A DNA stretch of 64,000 nucleotides from Meiothermus sp. (GCF_026004075.1 NZ_BPIK01000001.1:846041-910040); one strand, 5' to 3'; positions 1 to 9,433 are shown, numbered from the stretch's first letter. Made by a program: numbers and translations. Notes: generated by a model from the sequence alone, not told the origin.

Positions 1-192
1 TAGGTGGTCGGCCTCCTCGAACTCGGCGTCGGGCAGCTCGCCCTTGAAGGCGGTAGCCTGCATGAAGCCGGTGCCGTCGCGCAGTTGCAAAAAGTGGATC
101 TTGCCCTTGGAGCGGCGGCCGGTCAGCCAGCCCCGGATGACGACCTCTTGCCCGTCGTACTTTGCGATTTCCTCAATAAAAACCCTTTGCAC
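1..192 (-). CDS. asnS: Asparaginyl-tRNA synthetase, N-terminal part (runs off the window)
   Basis: Class II aminoacyl-tRNA synthetase that charges tRNA-Asn. Read from GTG at 192 the protein begins VQRVFIEEIAKYDGQEVVIRG and continues with WLTGRRSKGKIHFLQLRDGTG, the start of the OB-fold anticodon-binding domain of AsnS. The body of the gene lies before base 1. The frame is closed by a TGA shortly upstream and has no ATG or TTG between it and 192, so GTG is the first possible start. No Shine-Dalgarno is visible. A TACAAT box ends six bases before the GTG, which suggests a leaderless message. Divergent from dnaE. AspS shares the OB fold, but the GRRSKGKIHFLQLRDGTG sequence favours AsnS. Confidence 0.85.
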   Translation of the reverse strand, partial: MQRVFIEEIAKYDGQEVVIRGWLTGRRSKGKIHFLQLRDGTGFMQATAFKGELPDAEFEEADHL

Positions 193-198
193 CCGTTG

Positions 199-228
199 AT
201 TGTAACCATAAAAGACCGCTCTGGTTAA
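199..228 (-). promoter_or_regulatory. asnS promoter, leaderless type
   Basis: On the minus strand TTAACC (228-223) is followed after 18 bases by TACAAT (204-199), then six bases, then the GTG start of asnS. That spacing would put transcription start at or next to the first base of the start codon. Prediction from sequence only. Confidence 0.55.
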
Positions 229-302
229 TCACGAGCGCCAGCAGCCCGTCGCCCCCTTCGCTTGGCCGCGCCCGACTTCACCATTGGGTTCCCGGTTTAC
301 GT

Positions 303-308
303 TATGAT
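303..308 (+). promoter_or_regulatory. dnaE -10 box
   Basis: TATGAT lies nine bases before the dnaE ATG and no Shine-Dalgarno is visible, so a very short or absent leader is likely. No convincing -35 box is present at 16-18 bases upstream. Confidence 0.4.
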
Positions 309-317
309 GCCCGCATA

Positions 318-3300
318 ATGGCGACCGAGCTTAATTCATCCGGGCAACCGCACAATCCCAACACCTGCCCAACCTGTAAATTCGCCCACCTGCACCAGCA
401 CACCCAGTTCAGCCTGCTGGATGGGGCGGCCCGGCTCAAAGACCTACTGAAATGGGTCAAGCAGGTCTCGCCCGAGGAGCCCATGCTGGCCATGACCGAC
501 CACGGCAACATGTTTGGGGCGGTGCAGTTTTACAAATACGCCACCGAGCTGGGGGTCAAGCCGATCATCGGCTACGAGGCCTATGTGGCGGCGGAGTCGC
601 GCTTCGACCGCAAGCAGGGCAAGGGGCTGGATGGGGGTTACTTTCACCTCACGCTGCTGGCGCAGAACATGGAGGGCTACCAGAACCTCTCCCGCCTGGC
701 CAGCCGGGCCTACCTCGAGGGCTTCTACGGCAAACCCCGCATCGACCGCGAGATTCTGCGCGAACACAACGCCGGCATCATCGCGCTTTCGGGCTGCCTG
801 GGGGCCGAGATTCCCCAGTTCATCCTGCAGGAGCGCTTCGAAGACGCCGAAAAGCGCTTGCAGGAGTACCTGGCGATTTTTGGCCCGGAACGCTACTTTA
901 TCGAGATTCAGGACCACGGCCTGGCCGAGCAGCACAAGGTGAACAGGGTTCTGAAGGAGTTCGCCGATAAGTACGGCCTGGGCCTGGTGGCTACCAACGA
1001 CGGGCACTACGTCAAGAAAGACGACGCCGAGGCCCACGCGGTGTTGCTGGCGGTGCAGTCCAAGGCCACCTGGGACGACCCCAACCGCTGGAAGTTTCCC
1101 TGCGATGAGTTCTACGTCAAGAGCCCCGAGGAGATGCGCCAGACCTTCGAGGACGAAAAAACCCTCTGGGGCAGCCGCATGGATGAGCTGTTCGACAACT
1201 CGGTGAACATCGGGCGGATGTGCGAGGTGGAGCTGGTGCCCAAAAAGGTGCAGTACCGCATCCCCAAGTACCCTTTGCCCGAGGGCCGCACCGAGGTGGT
1301 CTACTTCCGCGAGCTGACCTTTAACGGGCTGCTCAAGCGCTACCCCGACCGGGTAACCCCCGAGCTGTACCGGGAATTCCTGCGCAAGCTAGGCCGGCCT
1401 GTGCCCCACGGGGATGGGGAGGTGCTGGCCCTCGAGCTGGCCCGCATCGAGGACCTCGAGGCCACCCGGGCCCACCTGCCCGAACTCAGCGAAGGCATCC
1501 AGTGGGACGGCTGGGCCATTCTGTCCCGCGCCATCTACGAGCTGACCGTGGTGGAGCGCATGGGCTTTCCGGGCTACCTGCTCATTGTGGGAGATTTCAT
1601 TAACTGGGCCAAGGACAACGGCATCTCGGTGGGGCCGGGCCGCGGCTCGGCGGCGGGCTCGCTGGTGACCTATGCCACCCGCATCACCAACATCGACCCC
1701 CTGGAGTACAACCTGCTCTTCGAGCGCTTCCTCAACCCGGCCCGGGTCTCCATGCCCGACATTGACACCGACTTCTCGGACGTGCGCCGGGGCGAGGTGA
1801 TTGAGTACGTGCGCCAGCGCTACGGCGACGAGATGGTGGCCCAGATTGGCACCTTCGGTACGCTGGCCTCCAAGGCGGCCATTAAGGACGCAGCGCGGGT
1901 GTTTGGCCTCCCAGTTAAAAAAGCTGACGAGCTGGCCAAGCTTATCCCGGTGACCTTCGGTAAGCCGATGCCGCTGGACAAAGCCGTTGAAACCATTCCC
2001 GACCTGCGGGCCGAGATGGAAAAAGATCCCCTGGTGAAGCGGGTGCTCGAGGTGGCCCAGAAGCTCGAGGGCCTCTCGCGCCAGAGCAGCGTACACGCCG
2101 CCGGGGTGGTCATCTCGGACGTGCCTTTGCGCGACTACATCCCCCTGATGCGGGCCGGGGACACCGGGGCCAAGGTCACCCAGTACGACATGGGCTCGGT
2201 GGAGGCCCTGGGCTTCCTCAAGATGGACTTTCTGGGCCTGCGCACGCTCTCGTTTTTGGACGAGTGCAAGCGCATCATCAAGGAGTCCAAGGGGGTCGAG
2301 CTCGACTACGACAACCTGCCCATCGACGACGCCAAAACCTTCGAGCTGCTGGGCCGGGGGGAGACCAAAGGGGTCTTCCAGCTCGACTCGGCGGGCATGA
2401 CCAGCGCGGTGCGGGGGCTCAAGCCGCGCCGCATCCAGGACATCATCGCCCTGGGGGCGCTGTACCGGCCCGGCCCCATGGAGAACATCCCCACCTACAT
2501 CCGCCGCCACCACGGCCGGGAGGAGGTGAGCTACCCGCAGTTCCCCAACGCCGAGAAGTTCATCCGCCCCATCCTGGAGGAGACCTACGGGATTCCGGTT
2601 TACCAGGAGCAGATCATGCAGATTGCCACCGCGGTGGCCGGCTACAGCCTGGGGGAGGCCGACCTGCTGCGCAGGGCCATGGGCAAAAAGAAGATGGAGG
2701 AGATGGTCAAGCAGCGGGCGCAGTTCAAGGAAGGGGCCGCCAAAAACGGCATCCCCGCCGAGGAAGCCGACCGGCTGTTCGATTTGCTCGAGGCCTTCGC
2801 CAACTACGGCTTCAACAAGAGCCACGCCGCGGCCTACGCCATCCTGACCTACCAGACCGCCTACGTCAAAGCCCACTTCCCGGTGGAGTTCTTCGCTGCG
2901 GTGCTCACGGTGGAACGCCACGACTCCGACAAGGTGGCCGAGTATATCCGGGCGGCCCGCACAGCCGGGGTGGAGGTGCTGCCCCCCGATATCAACCAGT
3001 CGGGTTTTAGCTTCCGGGCCCTGGAAAAGAGCGTGCTGTTTGGGCTTTCGGCGGTTAAGAACGTGGGCGAGACCCCCACCGAGCTCATTTTGCGGGAGCG
3101 CGAGCGGGGCGGGCCCTACAAATCGCTGCCGGACTTCCTGCGGCGGCTCGACGGCACCGTAGCCAACAAGCGGGTGGTGGAGTCCTTGATCAAGGCCGGG
3201 GCCTTTGATGCCTTTGGGCCTCGAGGCCCCATGCTGGCCGCCCTCGACGACCTGCTCAAGTGGGCCCAGGCCGAGCGCGAACAGGCCCAGTCGGGGATGA

Positions 3301-4091
3301 TGGGGCTGTTTGGCGAGTCGCTCGAGCCGGTGATTCCGGCAGTGCCGCAGTTAGACGCCATCACCCAGCTTCGCATGGAGAAAGAGGCCCTGGGCATCTA
3401 CGTGACCGGGCACCCCCTCTCGCGCTACCAGGGCCTGCGCGAGGCCGCGAGCTGCACGATAGAGGAACTGCCCCAGGCCTTTGCCGAACACAAGGGAAAC
3501 CGCAACCGCGCGCGGCTGCTGCTGGCCGGTATGGTGGAGGGCATTGTACGCAAGCCGACCAAATCGGGGGGGATGCTGGTGCGCTTCACCCTGGCCGACG
3601 AGACCGGCGCGGTGGAGGTGGTGGCCTTTGGCCGGGCCTACGACAAAATATCCCCGCGCATTGCCGAGGATGCCGCGGTGCTGGTGGTGGTGGAGGTGGA
3701 GCCCGACGGCGAGGGGGAGACCCTGCGGGTGGTGGCGCAGGAGGTGTTTCCCTACCACGAGCTCGAGGGCCTGCCCAAGGTGCTGGAGCTCGAGCTGGAC
3801 ATGGCCCTGATGGATGAGGAAAAACTGATGGACTTGCGCAGTCGGCTCGACGAGGTGGCCGGGCCGTTGCCGGTGCAGCTCAAGGTGCGGGGGCCGGGCG
3901 GCTGGGCGCTGGTGGAGGCCCGGGAGGTGCGGGCCGCCGAGGAGGCCCTGCCGGTGCTGCGGGAGCTGGACTGGCTCGAGGCCCGCCTGATCCCCGACCG
4001 CGAGATGCTGCTGGGCTATGGCAAACCGGCCGAGGGCAACGGCTTCAGAAACCCTAAAGGGCCCGACCAGGGGCCGGTGGTGCCGTTCTGA
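318..4091 (+). CDS. dnaE: DNA polymerase III subunit alpha
   Basis: Replicative C-family DNA polymerase that elongates both strands as part of the Pol III holoenzyme. The 1257 residues follow the DnaE order: PHP domain at the N-terminus (HLHQHTQFSLLDG, MTDHGNMFG), palm with PDIDTDF (D481 and D483, two catalytic aspartates), GPGRGSAAGSL, thumb/fingers, helix-hairpin-helix region, and an OB fold near residues 1070-1150 (LLLAGMVEGIVRKPTKSGG). PHP metal ligands such as HxH are retained, as in Thermus DnaE, where this domain is an active exonuclease. Length is close to the Thermus enzyme. No intein interrupts it, although some Thermus dnaE genes carry inteins. Convergent with the kynurenine-formamidase gene, 13 bases apart. 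Confidence 0.97.
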   Translation: MATELNSSGQPHNPNTCPTCKFAHLHQHTQFSLLDGAARLKDLLKWVKQVSPEEPMLAMTDHGNMFGAVQFYKYATELGVKPIIGYEAYVAAESRFDRKQGKGLDGGYFHLTLLAQNMEGYQNLSRLASRAYLEGFYGKPRIDREILREHNAGIIALSGCLGAEIPQFILQERFEDAEKRLQEYLAIFGPERYFIEIQDHGLAEQHKVNRVLKEFADKYGLGLVATNDGHYVKKDDAEAHAVLLAVQSKATWDDPNRWKFPCDEFYVKSPEEMRQTFEDEKTLWGSRMDELFDNSVNIGRMCEVELVPKKVQYRIPKYPLPEGRTEVVYFRELTFNGLLKRYPDRVTPELYREFLRKLGRPVPHGDGEVLALELARIEDLEATRAHLPELSEGIQWDGWAILSRAIYELTVVERMGFPGYLLIVGDFINWAKDNGISVGPGRGSAAGSLVTYATRITNIDPLEYNLLFERFLNPARVSMPDIDTDFSDVRRGEVIEYVRQRYGDEMVAQIGTFGTLASKAAIKDAARVFGLPVKKADELAKLIPVTFGKPMPLDKAVETIPDLRAEMEKDPLVKRVLEVAQKLEGLSRQSSVHAAGVVISDVPLRDYIPLMRAGDTGAKVTQYDMGSVEALGFLKMDFLGLRTLSFLDECKRIIKESKGVELDYDNLPIDDAKTFELLGRGETKGVFQLDSAGMTSAVRGLKPRRIQDIIALGALYRPGPMENIPTYIRRHHGREEVSYPQFPNAEKFIRPILEETYGIPVYQEQIMQIATAVAGYSLGEADLLRRAMGKKKMEEMVKQRAQFKEGAAKNGIPAEEADRLFDLLEAFANYGFNKSHAAAYAILTYQTAYVKAHFPVEFFAAVLTVERHDSDKVAEYIRAARTAGVEVLPPDINQSGFSFRALEKSVLFGLSAVKNVGETPTELILRERERGGPYKSLPDFLRRLDGTVANKRVVESLIKAGAFDAFGPRGPMLAALDDLLKWAQAEREQAQSGMMGLFGESLEPVIPAVPQLDAITQLRMEKEALGIYVTGHPLSRYQGLREAASCTIEELPQAFAEHKGNRNRARLLLAGMVEGIVRKPTKSGGMLVRFTLADETGAVEVVAFGRAYDKISPRIAEDAAVLVVVEVEPDGEGETLRVVAQEVFPYHELEGLPKVLELELDMALMDEEKLMDLRSRLDEVAGPLPVQLKVRGPGGWALVEAREVRAAEEALPVLRELDWLEARLIPDREMLLGYGKPAEGNGFRNPKGPDQGPVVPF

Positions 4092-4104
4092 GTTTCGGCT
4101 GGGC

Positions 4105-4905
4105 TCAAAGCCTTAGGAAGGGCTCCCACAGCGGGCTATTGGTGTCGGTGAGCGCATCCAGCGCGTTGAAGTGATGGCAGTTGGGCAGGGCGATAACCTC
4201 TGTGCAGATCGCCGGCCAGGCCTCCTTGAGCAGTCGGCTCTGGCGGTGGAACTCACCCGACTCGAGCGCCCCCACTGCCAGCACCAGGGGGGCCTGGACG
4301 GTCGGTGGCTTGTGGGCGGGGCTGCAGGCCCTGGCCCTGGCGGCATCGAGCTGCAGGTCGCTGTTGAACGATACCTGGATCAGGGGCTCCAGATCGAAGA
4401 GGCCGCTGATGGAAATTCCGCCCACGATGGCCCCGGCGGGCAGGCCGTAGTCGGCCCAGGGGGTGGCGAACATCTCGCCCGTCAGGTGCCCCCCCGCCGA
4501 GTGGCCGCTGATGATGAGCGGCTGGGGGTGCGCCCGGTAGAGCCAGGCCACGGCCCGGCGGCACTGCTCGGTAATTTCGGCGATGCTCACACTGGGGCAG
4601 AGCGCATAGTTGATAACCGCCACGCTGAAGCCGGCCCGTACCAGCGGGGGTGCGATCCAGGAGAAGTCGTCCTTGTCGAAGGCCCGCCAGTACCCGCCGT
4701 GGATGAAGACCAGCAGCGCCCGGCTGTGGGGGGCGGTAAATAAATCGAGGGTTTCCTTGGGGCCGGGGCCGTAGGGCAGGGTTTGGTATTCCAGGCGCTG
4801 GCGGGCCTGCCGGGCTTCCTGGGCCCAGCGCTGGAAGAAATCGGCGAAGTTGGGGACGGAGAGCCGGGGGTTGTACTGCTGCTCGTACCAGGCAGGTTCG
4901 GGCAT
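4105..4905 (-). CDS. Kynurenine formamidase (alpha/beta-hydrolase type)
   Basis: Probably hydrolyses N-formylkynurenine to kynurenine and formate, step 2 of tryptophan catabolism. The 266-residue protein has the oxyanion-hole motif HGGYW (about residues 69-73), the nucleophile elbow GHSAGG and a C-terminal CHHFNALD that can supply the catalytic histidine. HGGYW plus GHSAGG is typical of the arylformamidase branch of the esterase/lipase superfamily. It is the last gene of the operon that also encodes tryptophan dioxygenase and kynureninase, 15 bases after the ATPase gene livF, which strongly supports the assignment. A general carboxylesterase is the alternative. Confidence 0.78.
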   Translation of the reverse strand: MPEPAWYEQQYNPRLSVPNFADFFQRWAQEARQARQRLEYQTLPYGPGPKETLDLFTAPHSRALLVFIHGGYWRAFDKDDFSWIAPPLVRAGFSVAVINYALCPSVSIAEITEQCRRAVAWLYRAHPQPLIISGHSAGGHLTGEMFATPWADYGLPAGAIVGGISISGLFDLEPLIQVSFNSDLQLDAARARACSPAHKPPTVQAPLVLAVGALESGEFHRQSRLLKEAWPAICTEVIALPNCHHFNALDALTDTNSPLWEPFLRL

Positions 4906-4920
4906 AGCCAGAGCGCCTCC

Positions 4921-5631
4921 TCAGACACTAAGGTACTGCTTCCACACCTCGGGCCGCTGGGCCAGGGCGCGGGAATCGCCCTGCCAGACCACCCGCCCCC
5001 GCTCCAGGATGGTGTGCTGGTCGGCCAGGGGCAAGAGGCGCTCGAGGTACTTGTCAATCACCAGAATGGTCTGGCCGTTTTCCTTCAGCAGCCGCAAAAC
5101 CCGCCAGATCTCCTCGCGCAAAAGGGGAGCCAGCCCCTCGGTGGCCTCGTCCAGAATCAGGAGCCGGGGGTTGGTCATCAGGGCCCGGCCAATGGCCAGC
5201 ATCTGCTGCTCACCGCCGGAAAGCTGGTATCCCAGGTTGTTGCGGCGCTCTTTCAGGCGTGGAAAAAGCGCCCAGATGCGCGCCAGCGTCCAGGGCTCGG
5301 GGCTCTGGTTGCGGTTGGCGGCAAAGGCGATCAGGTTTTCCTCCGCCGTGAGGTTGGGGAAGATCTGCCGCCCCTCAGGGACGAGGGCCACGCCCAAAGC
5401 CGCGATCTGCTCGGGGGCCAGGGCCAGGGTGGATCGCCCGGCCAGGCGTATCTGACCCCTGCGGGCCGGGGTCAGGCCCATAATCGAACGCACCGTGGTG
5501 GTTTTGCCCATGCCGTTGCGGCCCAGCAGCGTGGCGACCTGGCCCTCTTCCACCCGCAGGCTTACCCCAAACAGCACCTGGCTGGGGCCGTAGAAGGTCT
5601 CGAGCTGCTCAATTTCCAGCAAGGCGCTCAC
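4921..5631 (-). CDS. Branched-chain-type amino-acid ABC transporter ATPase (LivF-like)
   Basis: Cytoplasmic ATPase of a HAAT-family importer. In 236 residues it shows Walker A GRNGMGKTT, the signature LSGGEQQM and Walker B LLILDEATEG, with the LivF-typical start LLEIEQLETFYGPSQVLFGVS. Its ATG overlaps the end of livG by four bases. Within an operon for tryptophan/anthranilate breakdown, the importer probably brings in tryptophan, kynurenine or a related aromatic compound. That substrate is inferred from context, not from sequence. Confidence 0.9.
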   Translation of the reverse strand: MSALLEIEQLETFYGPSQVLFGVSLRVEEGQVATLLGRNGMGKTTTVRSIMGLTPARRGQIRLAGRSTLALAPEQIAALGVALVPEGRQIFPNLTAEENLIAFAANRNQSPEPWTLARIWALFPRLKERRNNLGYQLSGGEQQMLAIGRALMTNPRLLILDEATEGLAPLLREEIWRVLRLLKENGQTILVIDKYLERLLPLADQHTILERGRVVWQGDSRALAQRPEVWKQYLSV

Positions 5632-6380
5632 TTTGCACCCCCTTCGTCGCCCAGGTAGGCCTTGTGCACCTCGGGGTTGGCCCTTATCTCCGCGGGGCTG
5701 CCCGAGGCGATGACCTGCCCGTAGACCAGCACCGAGATGCGCCGGGCCAGCCGGAAAACCGCCCCCATGTCGTGCTCGACCAGCAGGATGGTGTGGTGCT
5801 GTGCGAGCTGGGCGATGAGCGCCACCATGCGCTCCGACTCCTCGGCCCCCAGGCCGGCCATGGGCTCGTCTAAGAGCAGCAGCCTGGGCCGGGAGGCCAG
5901 GGCCAGGCCCACCTCGAGCTGGCGTTGCTCGCCGTGGGAGAGCTGGCCCACCACCCGCTCGAAGCGCCCGGCCAGCCCCACCTGCTCGGCCACGGCCAGG
6001 GCGGCTTCGGTCAGGTGCTTTTCCCGTGCGACCGGCTGCCAGAAGCGGAAGCTGCTGCCCGCGCGGGCCTGCACGGCCAGCTCGAGGTTGGTGCGCACGG
6101 TGTAGTTTTTGAACAGGTTGGTGATCTGGAAGGTGCGGGCCAGGCCCCGGTGCACCCGCTGATGGGCCGGCAGGTGGGTGATGTTTTCCCCCTGGAAGCG
6201 AAGCTGCCCCCGGCTGGGGGGGAGCATCCCTGCAATCAGGTTGATCAGGGTGGTCTTGCCAGCCCCGTTGGGGCCGATGAGGGCATGGATCTCACCCGCC
6301 TCGATGCTCAGGTTGCAGTTGTTCACCGCGGCCAGGCCGCCGAACTGCTTGCTGAGGCCCTCGAGCACCAGCAGACTCAT
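5628..6380 (-). CDS. Branched-chain-type amino-acid ABC transporter ATPase (LivG-like)
   Basis: Second ATPase of the importer, expected to pair with the LivF-like subunit. The 250 residues carry Walker A GPNGAGKTT, signature LSHGEQRQLE and Walker B LLLLDEPMAGLG, plus the LivG hallmark HQRVHRGLARTFQITNLFKNYTV. The start codon overlaps the livM-like stop by four bases (ATGA), indicating translational coupling. Confidence 0.92.
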   Translation of the reverse strand: MSLLVLEGLSKQFGGLAAVNNCNLSIEAGEIHALIGPNGAGKTTLINLIAGMLPPSRGQLRFQGENITHLPAHQRVHRGLARTFQITNLFKNYTVRTNLELAVQARAGSSFRFWQPVAREKHLTEAALAVAEQVGLAGRFERVVGQLSHGEQRQLEVGLALASRPRLLLLDEPMAGLGAEESERMVALIAQLAQHHTILLVEHDMGAVFRLARRISVLVYGQVIASGSPAEIRANPEVHKAYLGDEGGAK

Positions 6381-7291
6381 GATCCCCTCCGCATCAGCCC
6401 GGCCAGGCCCTTGGGGGCAAAGAGCACGATGAAGAGCAGAATCAGGCCCACCCCAAGCTGCCAGTGGATGGTCAGGTCTTGCAGAATCTCCTCCACCAGA
6501 GAAAGCACCAGCGCCCCCAGCACCCCGCCCCAGAACTGGCCCACCCCGCCCAGAATCACCATCATCATCAGGTGGCCCGACTGCTGCCAGGCCAGCAGGT
6601 TGGGTGAGGCGTACTGGGTGTAGTGGGCCATCAGCACCCCGGCCAGCCCGGCCAGGGCCCCGGCCAGCACAAAGGCCACCAGTTGAAAGTGGAAGACCGG
6701 GTAGCCCAGGGCCAGCGCGCGGGCCTCGTTCTCCCGGATGGCCTGCAAGACCCGCCCAAACCTCGAGTGCACCAGCCGGTAGAGCAGGTACAGCGCGGCC
6801 AGCAGCACCCCCAGGGTCAGGTAGTACAGGGTGGTGTCGTTCAGCTCGAACAGGCCAAACTCGGGCCGCCGGGCCCGGAGGCCGTCCTCGCCGCCGTACT
6901 GTTTGAAGGAGACCACCAGGTAGTAGATCATCTGGGCGAAGGCCAGGGTAATCATGATGAAATAAATGCCCCGCGTTCGGAGGCTGATGGCCCCGATCAG
7001 CAGGGCCAGGAGCGCGCTGAGCCCCACCGCCACCGCCCAGATGACCCAGCCCGAGGTCACCCCTTCGCGCATCAGGATAGCCACCGTATAGGCCCCCAGC
7101 CCAAAGTAGGCGGCATGCCCGAAGCTCACCATGCCGCCGTAGCCCAGAATCAGGTTGAGGCTGCTGGCGGCCAGGGCGAAAATCATAATTTTGGTCAGGA
7201 GGCCCTGGTAGAACTCGAGGCCCATCGCCGCCGCAATGGGGGGGAAGGCCAGCAGCAGGCCCAGCAGGACAGTCGGGAAAATCCAGCGCAT
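6377..7291 (-). CDS. Branched-chain-type amino-acid ABC transporter permease (LivM-like)
   Basis: Integral membrane permease of the importer, 304 residues, starting MRWIFPTVLLGLLLAFPP with eight to ten hydrophobic segments. The LivM family sequence LNLILGYGGMVSFGHAAYFGLGAY is present, as is the cytoplasmic loop RSRFGRVLQAIRENEARALALGYPV-like region that contacts the ATPase. The reading frame is open far upstream, but the ATG at 7291 fits the family start and follows the livH stop by 11 bases. GTG codons at 7294 and 7297 are alternatives. Confidence 0.9.
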   Translation of the reverse strand: MRWIFPTVLLGLLLAFPPIAAAMGLEFYQGLLTKIMIFALAASSLNLILGYGGMVSFGHAAYFGLGAYTVAILMREGVTSGWVIWAVAVGLSALLALLIGAISLRTRGIYFIMITLAFAQMIYYLVVSFKQYGGEDGLRARRPEFGLFELNDTTLYYLTLGVLLAALYLLYRLVHSRFGRVLQAIRENEARALALGYPVFHFQLVAFVLAGALAGLAGVLMAHYTQYASPNLLAWQQSGHLMMMVILGGVGQFWGGVLGALVLSLVEEILQDLTIHWQLGVGLILLFIVLFAPKGLAGLMRRGS

Positions 7292-7302
7292 CACCACTAC
7301 CC

Positions 7303-8223
7303 CTAGGTGCGGGCCGGGAAGAGCCCCTGCGGCCTGAAGAACAGAACCACCGCCATCAGCAGATAAATCAGAATCGAGGCCAGGGCCGGCCCCAGGTTGG
7401 AGGCCACCTCCGGCGAGGCCACCCGCGAGAGTAAAAGCGGCAGGAAGGCCCGACCAGCGGTGTCCACCAGGCCCACCAGCAACGCCCCCACCAGGGCCCC
7501 CTTGATGGAGCCGATGCCGCCAATCACAATCACCACAAAGGCCAGAATCAGGATGCTCTCGCCCATCCCAATCTGCACCGCCAGAATGGGCCCTAAAAAG
7601 GCCCCCGCAATGGCGCAGAGCCCGGCCCCCACCCCAAACAGCAGGGTAAAGAGGGGCTTGATGGGGACGCCCATGGCCTGGGCCATCTCGCGGTTGGAGG
7701 CCCCGGCCCGCAGCCACATGCCCACCCGGGTGCGGTTCACCAGCCAGAACAAAAGCAGCGCCACCAGCAGCCCCACCCCGATAATTACCAGCCGGAAGGC
7801 CGGGTAGTACAGGCCGGGAAGAATCTCCACCGGCCCCGAAAGCGCCTCCGGGGCCGAGAGCAGCAGGGGCTGGGAGCCCCAGATCATCCGCACCACCTCG
7901 TTGATGATGAGAATCAGCGCGAAGGTGGCCAGCACCTGGGAAAGGTGGTCGCGCCGGTAGAGCTGGCGCAGCACGCTGAGCTCGAGCAGCATCCCAATCA
8001 GGGCCGTGCCCAGCACAGCGCCCAGCACGGCCAGCCAGAAGCTGCCGGTGGCCCCCACCAGGGTGGCGGTCAGGTAGGCCCCGATCATGTACAGCGAGCC
8101 GTGGGCCAGGTTGATGGTGTCCATGATGCCCAGAACCAGGGTCAGGCCAGCGGCCAGCAAAAAGAGCATCAGGCCGAACTGGAAGCCGTTGAGCACCTGC
8201 TCGATGAACAGTGAGGGCGGCAT
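7303..8223 (-). CDS. Branched-chain-type amino-acid ABC transporter permease (LivH-like)
   Basis: Partner permease, 306 residues, very hydrophobic. Family landmarks include GLTLVLGIMDTINLAHGSLYMIGAYL near the N-terminus and RTRVGMWLRAGASNREMAQAMGVPI in the coupling loop, then VIVIGGIGSIKGALVGALLVG. It lies 16 bases after the binding-protein gene. Substrate is unknown from sequence. The catabolic operon argues for an aromatic amino acid or kynurenine-type compound. Confidence 0.92.
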   Translation of the reverse strand: MPPSLFIEQVLNGFQFGLMLFLLAAGLTLVLGIMDTINLAHGSLYMIGAYLTATLVGATGSFWLAVLGAVLGTALIGMLLELSVLRQLYRRDHLSQVLATFALILIINEVVRMIWGSQPLLLSAPEALSGPVEILPGLYYPAFRLVIIGVGLLVALLLFWLVNRTRVGMWLRAGASNREMAQAMGVPIKPLFTLLFGVGAGLCAIAGAFLGPILAVQIGMGESILILAFVVIVIGGIGSIKGALVGALLVGLVDTAGRAFLPLLLSRVASPEVASNLGPALASILIYLLMAVVLFFRPQGLFPART

Positions 8224-8239
8224 AGGCTGGGCCTTTGAT

Positions 8240-9409
8240 CTATCTCAGCTTGCACCTGTCTACGTAGGCGTCGCGGTGGTTGGTGAAGATGGTGCCCACC
8301 TGGCGGTTCACAATCTCCCCGCCCGGCTGCTGGATTACCTGGCGCAGGTAGTAGTTCTGGATGGGGTAGCCGTTGGGGCTGAAGCGGATTGGGCCGCGAG
8401 TGCTGTTGAAGCCGGCCAGCATGGCCTTGCGCAGCTCGTCTTTCTTGCTCAGGTCGCCCCCCACAGCCTTGATGGCGGCATCCAGCAGGAGCGCAGTGTC
8501 GTAGCCCTGCGAGGCGTAGAGGGTGGGGATGCGGTTATAGGTTTTGCGGAAGTCCTCCACGAAGCGCTGGTTGATGGGGTTGTTGAGTTCCAGGGTCCAC
8601 TGCGAGCTGTTGTAGATGCCCACCATGCCCCGGCCCACTGCCCGGATGACGTCGGCATCGGCCGAGAAGCCCGGCAGGAAGAGGGGAATTTCCCGCAGCA
8701 GCCCGGCCTCGGCGTACTGCTTGATGAAGTTGACGCCCATGGCCCCCGGCTCAAAGGCATACACGGCTTTGGGGCGCGCAGCGCGAATCTGCGCGATTTC
8801 CGCCGAGAAATCGAGCTGGTTGAGCCGGTGGTAGACCTCGGCCACCACCCGGCCCTTGAAGTAGCGCTTGAAGCCGGTCAGGGCGTCGCGCCCGGCGGGG
8901 TAGTTGGGCGCCAGCAAGAACACGTTCTCGAAGCGGCGGGTCTGCACGTACTGGCCCATGGCCTCGTGCAGGTTGTCGTTTTGCCAGGCCACGTTCACAA
9001 AGTAGGGGCTGCACTGCTCCCCGGCGTACTCCGAGGGGCCGGCGTTGGGGCTAATGTAGAAGACCTTTTCCTCGAAGATGGCGTCGCCTACTGCGAGCAG
9101 GATGTTGGAAAAGATGATGCCGGTGAGGAAGTCGACCCGGTCGCGCTTGAGCATACGATCCACGGCCTGGCGGGCCACGTCGGGGTTCTGCTGGTCGTCG
9201 GCCACGATAACCTCGACCGGCAGGCCCCCGAGCTGGTTGTTGAGGTGGCGCAGGGCCAGGTTGAAGCCGTCGCGAACGTCAATCCCCAGGGCTGCCCCAC
9301 CGCCCGAGAGGGTGCTTACGAAGCCAACCTTGACCGTGCGGGGCTGGGCCAGCGCGAGAGAAAAACCCATCAACCCCAGGAAAACCATCAGCCAAACTGC
9401 TTTTTTCAT
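8240..9409 (-). CDS. ABC transporter substrate-binding protein (type I periplasmic, LivK-like)
   Basis: Exported ligand-binding component of the importer. The first about 21 residues (MKKAVWLMVFLGLMGFSLALA) form a signal peptide with a probable AxA cleavage site and no lipobox cysteine. The mature part begins VKVGFVSTLSGGGAALGIDVRDGF, typical of the Peripla_BP_6 fold that binds amino acids. Length 389. AAGGAGG stands about five bases before the ATG. Ligand specificity cannot be read from the sequence. Confidence 0.9.
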   Translation of the reverse strand: MKKAVWLMVFLGLMGFSLALAQPRTVKVGFVSTLSGGGAALGIDVRDGFNLALRHLNNQLGGLPVEVIVADDQQNPDVARQAVDRMLKRDRVDFLTGIIFSNILLAVGDAIFEEKVFYISPNAGPSEYAGEQCSPYFVNVAWQNDNLHEAMGQYVQTRRFENVFLLAPNYPAGRDALTGFKRYFKGRVVAEVYHRLNQLDFSAEIAQIRAARPKAVYAFEPGAMGVNFIKQYAEAGLLREIPLFLPGFSADADVIRAVGRGMVGIYNSSQWTLELNNPINQRFVEDFRKTYNRIPTLYASQGYDTALLLDAAIKAVGGDLSKKDELRKAMLAGFNSTRGPIRFSPNGYPIQNYYLRQVIQQPGGEIVNRQVGTIFTNHRDAYVDRCKLR

Positions 9410-9433
9410 CCTTCCTCCTTTCCTGCGCTCGAG

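Noticed and set aside
318-4091. Intein in dnaE
   Set aside because: Some Thermus dnaE genes contain inteins, but here the catalytic and finger motifs are uninterrupted and the length is normal.
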